In this document: positions 6,312 to 11,235 of the stretch, in pieces
How positions within the stretch are numbered: position 1 is the first letter of the stretch
How the letters are laid out: each line of letters starts with the position of its first letter
Source: JBBIRM01 sp964517975
GTDB taxonomy: Bacteria > Desulfobacterota > BSN033 > UBA1163
Assembly: GCA_964517975.1 (NCBI GenBank)
Contig: CAZFDM010000146.1
Coordinates: forward strand, 1 to 11,235
Length of the DNA: 11,235 bases
Direction of reading: 5' to 3'
The notes under the pieces: model-generated
The model's database searches: none
What the model saw: only the letters and a program-made list of their open reading frames with translations
What the model was told of the DNA's origin: nothing
Made by a program: the position numbers and the translations under genes

Positions 6312-7033
6312 TGCTTCACCCTCTCTTTTATCATCGCAGAAGGTGAGAAATTTTTTCGATCCTCAACAACCCTCCCATCCCTGAAAAGGATCACCCTTTT
6401 AGCAAAAGAGGCGATATCTGGTTCATGGGTGATCATGATGATGGTGATCTCGGTTTCTCGATTGAGCCGTTGAAAGATTCCCATAATCTCTTCACTCGTT
6501 TTCGTATCAAGATTTCCTGTGGGCTCATCGGCCAGAATGATAGAGGGTTGATTGACCAATGCCCTTGCAATGGCAACCCGTTGCTGCTCTCCACCAGAGA
6601 GTTGGCTGGGGTGATGATGTTCCCTCCCCTCCAACCCCACCGATGAAAGTGCTTTCTGTGCCATCTCTTTTCGCCTGGAAGATGAGGTTCCTCCGTAGAT
6701 CAGGGGGAGTTCAACATTTTCTAACGCAGAGGTTCTGGAAAGAAGATTGAATCCCTGAAAGACAAAACCGATCTTTCGGTTTCTGATTTCAGCCAGTTCG
6801 TCCCTTGATAGGAGATCCCCATTAATACCTTCTAAGAGGTATTGGCCCCTTGTAGGTCGGTCCAGGAATCCGAGGATATTCATGAAGGTGGATTTCCCAG
6901 AGCCTGAGGGGCCGATAATGGCCACAAATTCACCTCGCTCAATGGAGAGAGAGATACCTCTTAGGGCTGAAACTTCCACCTCCCCTAAACGATAGACCTT
7001 TACCAGATCGCGAACCTGAATCAAGCTCTCCAT
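6308..7033 (-). CDS. MacB/LolD-type ABC transporter ATP-binding protein
   Basis: The 241-residue cytoplasmic ATPase that powers the adjacent MacB-like permease. All nucleotide-binding motifs are intact: Walker A GPSGSGKS (41-48), Q-loop glutamine Q93 in FVFQGFNLL, signature LSGGEQ (145-150), Walker B IILADEP (165-171) with catalytic E170, D-loop around NLD (174-176), and H-loop H203 in ITHEPD. Sequence style matches the LolD/MacB/FtsE (MJ0796-like) class, whose ATPases form a sandwich dimer under two permease subunits. It ends in the ATGA that starts the permease. A gap of 56 bases separates it from macA and includes a small stem, CCATT and AATGG (7044-7057), and an AGGAT ribosome binding site next to the ATG. 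Confidence 0.97.
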   Translation of the reverse strand: MESLIQVRDLVKVYRLGEVEVSALRGISLSIERGEFVAIIGPSGSGKSTFMNILGFLDRPTRGQYLLEGINGDLLSRDELAEIRNRKIGFVFQGFNLLSRTSALENVELPLIYGGTSSSRRKEMAQKALSSVGLEGREHHHPSQLSGGEQQRVAIARALVNQPSIILADEPTGNLDTKTSEEIMGIFQRLNRETEITIIMITHEPDIASFAKRVILFRDGRVVEDRKNFSPSAMIKERVKQ

Positions 7034-7089
7034 ATCATCCTATCCATTTCCGAATGGGATCCTATTTTAAAATCTTCATCGCAAAATCC

Positions 7090-8646
7090 TTACTTTATTG
7101 GAGTCCGCATAAATGGTGAGGAGGTCTTAAACTGTGTTGATCCCTTTTTGCTTGAAATCTCTTCCACGATGACCTCCATTCCTTCACGGAGATCACCCGA
7201 GACTACCTCGCTGAATGTGCCATCCGTAACTCCAACCACAATCTCGATGGGAATCGGTTTATTCTCCTTAGAAAGGATCCACACCCTTCCTGGCTTCCCT
7301 CTTTCTCTCTTTGAGGATTGGGCCATCTCCGACCACTTTGTCCTCTGTTCTTCAGTCAACAAGCCCCATATCTTCTGACCAAGTAATGCCCGAATTCGAG
7401 CCTGTGCCTCTTCCGGCTTGAACTTTTCCCTGATCTCCTGAAATTCGGCCCTGGAGGATTTGAGGACCATTTCAATCTTCGATTGTTGATCTGCTGTAAG
7501 TTGAAGTCCTTTGAACAACCGCTCCAGTCCAGCCCGAGAGGTCTCCACGGCCACAGGCTCTTTCTTCTTTCCTGAGGCCGTTTCTAACTTTGCAGACTCC
7601 GGCCTAAACCTCAATGCGGAATTGGGGATCTTCAAAACCCCTTCCCGATGTTGGATTAAAATAGAGACATTGGCTGTCATCCCTGGTTTAAGTCTTAGAT
7701 CGGTGTTTTCCACCTGGATGACCACATCGTAGGTGACCACATTCTGAATCGTCGTTGGGGCATTTCGAATCTCAGAAACCTTCCCATGAAAGGTCCTCTC
7801 TGGGTAAGCATCGACTGTGAAGGTCGCCTCTTGACCAACTGCCACCATGCCTATATCCGCTTCGCTCACATTGGTATTCACCTGCATCTGAGTCAGGTCT
7901 TTTGCAATGGTAAAAAGGGTAGGGGCTTGAAGGCTTGCAGCAACCGTTTGACCCACATCCACATTTCTTGAAATCACAATCCCATTGACGGGAGATCGGA
8001 TAGTCGTATATCCTAAATTGGTCTCCGCTACTTTTAAAGATGCCTTTGCCTGTTCCAGCTGCGCCTTTGAAGATTCGATTTGAAATTTAGCTGATTCTAC
8101 CTGAGCCTTAGCTACCTCCCTCTGGGCTATGGCTGTCTCATAATTGGTTTGAGCGGTATCCATGGTAGCCTGAGCAATCACTCCCTTTTCAAAAAGCGGC
8201 CTGTTTCGATCAAGATTCCTCTTTGCATCGATTACCGCAACCTCTGCCTTGGCAAGATTCGCCTTCGCATTCTCAAGATTGGCCTGAGCATTAAGGAGGT
8301 TGGCCTGTGCATTGAGCACATTGGCTCTTTCCCTATCGACTTGGGCCTTAAAAATGGCGGGGTCGATCTGTGCAATCACCTGCCCCTCTTTTACTCGGGA
8401 GTTGAAATCCGCATAGAGGGTCTTAATCATCCCTGAGATCTGACTTCCAACTAAAACGGTGATGACTGGATTAATCGTTCCGGTTGCTGTCACCACTGAA
8501 CTTACCTCTCCCCGCTCAACCTTTGCCAAACGAAACTTTTGATCCCTCCCTTTAGACCCAATCCATTGATAAAAAGAAAATCCTATGGCAAAAAAGAGGA
8601 TAATGACTCCAATGAAAATCAAAACCCTTTTCTTTCGGTTACCCAT
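7090..8646 (-). CDS. macA: MacA-like periplasmic adaptor with LTxxQ insert
   Basis: The 518-residue membrane fusion protein of the exporter, which bridges the inner-membrane ABC pump and an outer-membrane TolC-type duct (not in this window). An N-terminal anchor helix spans about 7-29. A biotinyl-lipoyl half follows near 45-97 (VVTATGTINP, GSQISG, VKEGQVIAQID). A long alanine-rich coiled-coil hairpin covers about 98-212, with heptad-like repeats of the NAQANL and NAKANL type. The second lipoyl half, GYTTIRSPVNGIV (212-224), and beta-barrel strands to about 335 complete the core. Unusually, about 350-450 is an extra charged helical segment with two LTxxQ motifs, LTADQ (383-387) and LTEEQ (430-434), inside the membrane-proximal domain, which resumes at GRVWIL (453-458). 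At 518 residues it is well above E. coli MacA (about 370). The start overlaps the der stop by eight bases. Confidence 0.93.
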   Translation of the reverse strand: MGNRKKRVLIFIGVIILFFAIGFSFYQWIGSKGRDQKFRLAKVERGEVSSVVTATGTINPVITVLVGSQISGMIKTLYADFNSRVKEGQVIAQIDPAIFKAQVDRERANVLNAQANLLNAQANLENAKANLAKAEVAVIDAKRNLDRNRPLFEKGVIAQATMDTAQTNYETAIAQREVAKAQVESAKFQIESSKAQLEQAKASLKVAETNLGYTTIRSPVNGIVISRNVDVGQTVAASLQAPTLFTIAKDLTQMQVNTNVSEADIGMVAVGQEATFTVDAYPERTFHGKVSEIRNAPTTIQNVVTYDVVIQVENTDLRLKPGMTANVSILIQHREGVLKIPNSALRFRPESAKLETASGKKKEPVAVETSRAGLERLFKGLQLTADQQSKIEMVLKSSRAEFQEIREKFKPEEAQARIRALLGQKIWGLLTEEQRTKWSEMAQSSKRERGKPGRVWILSKENKPIPIEIVVGVTDGTFSEVVSGDLREGMEVIVEEISSKKGSTQFKTSSPFMRTPIK

Positions 8647-9967
8647 CTTTTCTTTCCTTACTTTTTTTTCTAAAGTGAAGACGAATGGGGACGCCTTCGA
8701 AACCGAATACCTCCCTCATCTGATTGATCAGATATCTTTGGTAAGAAAAATGGATCCCTTCAGGGAAATTAGTATAAATCGCAAAGGACGGTGGAGCTGT
8801 TGAGACCTGGGTAATATAATTCAACTTAACTCTCCTATTTTTGTAAAGAGGGGGGGAATTTTTCTCCACCCATCTTTCAAGCAATCGATTTAATTGGGAT
8901 GTGGAAACTCTCTTTTTAGCCTGCTCAGCCACGAGGTCCACTGTGTCAAGAATTCTCATAACCCTCAGCCCTGTCAGTGAAGAAACGAAAAGGATCGGGG
9001 CATAAGAAAGGTATTTTAAATCATTATACACTTTTTCATGATAATCGATTAGAGTTTTTGAATCTTTTGGAATCAGATCCCATTTGTTTACCACCAAGAT
9101 GCACCCCTTGCCTTTTTCATGGATAATTCCACCGATTCTGGCATCCTGGTCCGTCACACCTTCCTGTGCATCAAGAAGCAGGAGGGCTACATCTGAACGA
9201 TCTAAGCTCCTCAGGGCCTCCACAATGCTATATTGCTCGAGTCTTAAACTGATTCTGCTTTTTCTTCGAATCCCTGCGGTATCAATGAGGACATATCTCT
9301 TCCCATCCCTCTCGATGAGGGTATCAATAGTATCCCGGGTAGTCCCAGGTGCTTCGTCCACAATCACCCTCTGATAACCCAAGAGTCTATTAATTAAAGA
9401 GGACTTCCCCACATTCGGTCTTCCTAATACCGTCACCCGAATTGCTCTCTTCTCCCACTTTTCCTCCATGAACTGGGGAATCACCTTGAGGAGGGCATCC
9501 ATTAGATCATCGATCCCGTATCCATGCTCTGCTGAAATGGGGTAGAGGGTCTCAACTCCTAAGTCATAAAATTCAAAAACCCTTTCCTGATGTTTGGGTC
9601 CGTCAATCTTATTGACGATAAAAAATACAGGTTTATTCAACCGCCTCATCAGGTCAGCAATCTCCCGGTCAGATGGGGTTAATCCCTCCTTCCCATCCAT
9701 CATGAAGAGGATGGCATGGGCCTCTTCCATGGCCAACTGACATTGCTCCCGCATCTGAATAAAGAGTCGATCCTTTGAAACCGGTTCAAAACCACCTGTA
9801 TCAATCAGGGTGAAGGCATGTCCTTCCATTTCCACCTCTGCATAATTTCGATCTCGGGTCACCCCAGGTTCATTGGCCACAATGGCTTTCCTCCTCCCAA
9901 TGATTCGATTAAAAAGGGTGGACTTACCTACATTAGGCCTTCCAACAATCGCAAGAATGGGTTTCAT
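8639..9967 (-). CDS. der: Ribosome-assembly GTPase Der (EngA)
   Basis: An essential GTPase that binds the 50S subunit and helps its late assembly. Its tandem G domains are both complete. Domain 1 has GRPNVGKS (9-16), DTGG (56-59) and NKID (119-122). Domain 2 has GRPNVGKS (182-189), DTAG (229-232) and NKWD (294-297). A KH-like domain fills about 350-442. The length of 442 fits the family. The open frame continues upstream to an ATG at 10069, but the extra 34 residues are unlike Der and are encoded by intergenic DNA. ATG 9967 gives the standard KPILAIVGRPNVGKS start with GGGGGTG upstream. The lysine-rich tail ends inside the start of macA, so this housekeeping gene leads an exporter operon. Confidence 0.97.
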   Translation of the reverse strand: MKPILAIVGRPNVGKSTLFNRIIGRRKAIVANEPGVTRDRNYAEVEMEGHAFTLIDTGGFEPVSKDRLFIQMREQCQLAMEEAHAILFMMDGKEGLTPSDREIADLMRRLNKPVFFIVNKIDGPKHQERVFEFYDLGVETLYPISAEHGYGIDDLMDALLKVIPQFMEEKWEKRAIRVTVLGRPNVGKSSLINRLLGYQRVIVDEAPGTTRDTIDTLIERDGKRYVLIDTAGIRRKSRISLRLEQYSIVEALRSLDRSDVALLLLDAQEGVTDQDARIGGIIHEKGKGCILVVNKWDLIPKDSKTLIDYHEKVYNDLKYLSYAPILFVSSLTGLRVMRILDTVDLVAEQAKKRVSTSQLNRLLERWVEKNSPPLYKNRRVKLNYITQVSTAPPSFAIYTNFPEGIHFSYQRYLINQMREVFGFEGVPIRLHFRKKSKERKDG

Positions 9968-9994
9968 TTCACCCCCATCAAACCCACTAATGCA

Positions 9995-10022
9995 AATATA
10001 CCCTACAATAAAATCTAACCAA
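9995..10022 (-). promoter_or_regulatory. Candidate der operon promoter
   Basis: Read on the minus strand, TTGGTT (10022-10017) and TATATT (10000-9995) are separated by 16 bases. The -10 matches consensus at five of six positions; the -35 is weak. Transcription would start about 20 bases before the der ATG. The position is sensible, but the tract is AT-rich and the call rests on pattern alone. Confidence 0.4.
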
Positions 10023-10045
10023 AAATAGTTGAAATTTCCTCCCCC

Positions 10046-10120
10046 CATGAGGCTGAGTCGAACTGTCATTCTGAGACATCGGCCCTCGGGGGCAGGCAGG
10101 ATGGAATCTTCCTGTTTTTT
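10046..10120. repeat. Decayed dispersed repeat in the der upstream gap
   Basis: The gap between the kinase gene and der (9968-10180, 213 bases) has no credible gene. Its middle carries the phrase CTGTCATTCTGAGA (10059-10072), typical of dispersed intergenic repeats in environmental bacterial genomes, a small GCCC/GGGC stem (10082-10093), and GGCAGGCAGG (10091-10100). This last piece is the exact reverse complement of CCTGCCTGCC at 2445-2454 in the other repeat. A weak hairpin, CAGGA (10097-10101) and TCCTG (10110-10114), is followed by six T residues on the plus strand. The element looks truncated, since a matching right arm for the left phrase is not seen. Confidence 0.4.
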
Positions 10121-10180
10121 GAATGTTGGTTATTTAAAATCCATTGATCCCTAAAGACGGGTCCCCGGCATTTGGATAAT

Positions 10181-10663
10181 TTAAAGTTTATATTTAAATT
10201 TCCTTAGCAGTTCTTTCCGCCAGGCGACGCCATCCTCTTTTTCGATTCCCTTGGGAGAGAATCCATCGATCACACCGAGGACTCCTCTTCCCTGTTCAGA
10301 TTGGGCCACGATAACTTCTACAGGATTGGCTGTGGCGCAGAAGACCGTGCAGACCTCCTGACACATCTTCACTGCATTGAGAATATTGATTGGAAAGGCC
10401 TCTTTTAGGAAGATAATAAAGGTGTGGCCTGCACCTATCTTATAGGCATTCTTCATTGCCATCTCTTTTAGGGCTTCCTCATTCCCCTCTCCTCGGACAA
10501 GACAGTGTCCCGAGGCCTCACAAAAACCGATCCCAAATTTGGCATTGGGGACACTCCCGATGATGAGTTCATAGAGGTCCTCAACAGTCTTAATGAAATG
10601 GGTCTGACCGAAAATGACATTACATCCTTCCGGAATGTCAATCTTTTCAACCTTCAGTTCCAT
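10181..10663 (-). CDS. Adenosine-specific kinase family protein (PF04008)
   Basis: A 160-residue cytoplasmic protein of the PF04008 (DUF355, 'Adenosine_kin') family. It was named after a Pyrobaculum structure with adenosine ligands; the physiological reaction is poorly established. Family motifs are clear: the FGIGFCEASG run (43-52), RGEGNE (57-62), the IGAGHTF run (76-82), CATANPVEVIVAQ (109-121) and GRGVLGVIDG (125-134). Family length is about 160, so it is complete. The family is mainly archaeal and thermophilic, with scattered bacterial members including anaerobes. ATG 10663 has a strong AGGAGG site in the 18-base gap after the radical SAM gene, so both are probably one transcript. Its place behind a SAM-cleaving enzyme may matter, because radical SAM chemistry releases 5'-deoxyadenosine (inference). 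Confidence 0.92.
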   Translation of the reverse strand: MELKVEKIDIPEGCNVIFGQTHFIKTVEDLYELIIGSVPNAKFGIGFCEASGHCLVRGEGNEEALKEMAMKNAYKIGAGHTFIIFLKEAFPINILNAVKMCQEVCTVFCATANPVEVIVAQSEQGRGVLGVIDGFSPKGIEKEDGVAWRKELLRKFKYKL

Positions 10664-10681
10664 AACCTCCCCTCCTTTGTT

Positions 10682-11235
10682 TTAAAAATTGGTTTTTCCA
10701 TTTTTTATTTTCTCGAAATACCTTTGAGCTCTTCTGACAGCAGGCCAGAGGCCCAGGTTCATCGGCCCGAAAATGATGAGGCTTCTTCGGATATGAAAGG
10801 GGTTGAAAATTCTTTTAACCATGGAAGGTAGAGAGTAAAAAGACCGATTCACTTTCCAGAATCCTTCTTGCAACTCTTCAACCGTCATCCGTTTGGGTTG
10901 AAAGACCACCGTCGCCATATCGTACCTTGACCAATCCTCTGTCAGAATCCTTCCTTCCTGTTTTAACCTCGAGTAGATCCGAGTCCCAGGGAAAGGAGTG
11001 AGAATGGGAAGAAAAGCCCCTTCAATTCGATTCCTTTCTGCAAATTCTAAAAATTCATCAAAGACCGAAGAATCATCATAATCATAGCCAAAGACGAAAG
11101 AGGCATAGACCCCAATGCCTGCATCATGAAGCCTCTGAATTCCTCTTTGATAGGTTTCAATTCGGTTGATTCGCTTTCCCATAAGATGGAGGTTTTCTTC
11201 TCGGAGACTTTCAAATCCAATGAAAAGGCCATGAC
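10682..11235 (-). CDS. B12-binding radical SAM protein, C-terminal part (cut by window edge)
   Basis: The visible 183 residues are the C-terminal portion of a radical SAM enzyme of the class with an N-terminal cobalamin-binding domain. The CxxxCxxC cluster site must lie beyond the window edge and is not seen. The first residues, HGLFIGFES, are the family strand with the FIGFES motif. GIGVYASFVFGYDYDD and the PFPGTRIY segment follow, typical of the last half of the radical SAM barrel. The tail MTVEELQEGFWKVNRSFYS and the basic end resemble the DUF4070 extension found in BchE/HpnP-like proteins. Substrates in this class include methyl transfers to lipids and pterin- or bacteriochlorophyll-related rings; none can be assigned here. 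The frame is open to the window edge. The stop is 18 bases before the kinase gene. Confidence 0.88.
   Translation of the reverse strand, partial: HGLFIGFESLREENLHLMGKRINRIETYQRGIQRLHDAGIGVYASFVFGYDYDDSSVFDEFLEFAERNRIEGAFLPILTPFPGTRIYSRLKQEGRILTEDWSRYDMATVVFQPKRMTVEELQEGFWKVNRSFYSLPSMVKRIFNPFHIRRSLIIFGPMNLGLWPAVRRAQRYFEKIKNGKTNF

Noticed and set aside
8225..8340. Near-repetitive DNA (ttggcctg..cattggcctg units) as a tandem repeat element
   Set aside because: It encodes the heptad-like NAQANL/NAKANL repeats of the MacA coiled-coil hairpin, which explains the pattern.
9968..10069. 34-residue N-terminal extension of Der
   Set aside because: Der normally begins with KPILAIVGRPNVGKS or similar; the extension covers the likely promoter and has no Der-like content.
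10097..10120. Plus-strand hairpin with six T residues that looks like a terminator
   Set aside because: Both flanking genes are on the minus strand, the stem is only five pairs plus a mismatch, and it falls inside a decayed repeat.

Overview
The window most likely comes from an anaerobic Gram-negative bacterium of the Desulfobacterota (former Deltaproteobacteria) or a similar deep-branching lineage. The DNA is AT-leaning. It carries a Moco-type riboswitch, a tripartite MacAB-like exporter that needs an outer membrane, a DUF169 protein, an archaeal/thermophile-type adenosine-specific kinase (PF04008), a B12-binding radical SAM protein, and interspersed palindromic repeats of the kind common in environmental anaerobe genomes. 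The lineage is inferred; no marker in the window settles it.

Plus strand, 1-4217: a molybdenum/tungsten cofactor operon. A promoter (about 64-92) leads into a riboswitch aptamer (107-203) of the Moco class, then a strong intrinsic terminator (213-260). The 12-base terminator loop is complementary to a conserved strand of the aptamer (184-195), which gives a readable on/off switch. Downstream are moaA, moaC, a stand-alone MOSC protein, mogA/moaB, a DUF169 protein and a YjbQ-family (UPF0047) protein, all on one strand with short gaps. The first genes build and process the pterin precursor; the last two have no accepted role in the pathway. moaD, moaE and moeA are not in the window. A palindromic repeat (2338-2483) lies between the MOSC gene and mogA and supplies the MOSC C-terminal tail.

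Minus strand, 9967-4227: an operon that meets the cofactor operon tail to tail, 9 bases apart. It begins with the ribosome-assembly GTPase gene der. This overlaps a MacA-like periplasmic adaptor gene, followed by an ABC ATPase and a MacB-like permease (ATGA overlap), and then a TauE/SafE (TSUP) anion exporter. The MacA-like protein carries an unusual insert with two LTxxQ motifs.

Minus strand, 11235-10181: the C-terminal part of a B12-binding radical SAM protein, cut by the window edge, followed 18 bases later by the adenosine-specific kinase gene. The 213-base gap before der holds a likely der promoter and a decayed copy of a dispersed repeat.

The most interesting parts are the riboswitch, which appears to lack stem P3 (the variant proposed to sense the tungsten cofactor) and has a legible terminator/antiterminator; the DUF169 and YjbQ genes under its control; and the LTxxQ insert in the MacA-like adaptor.
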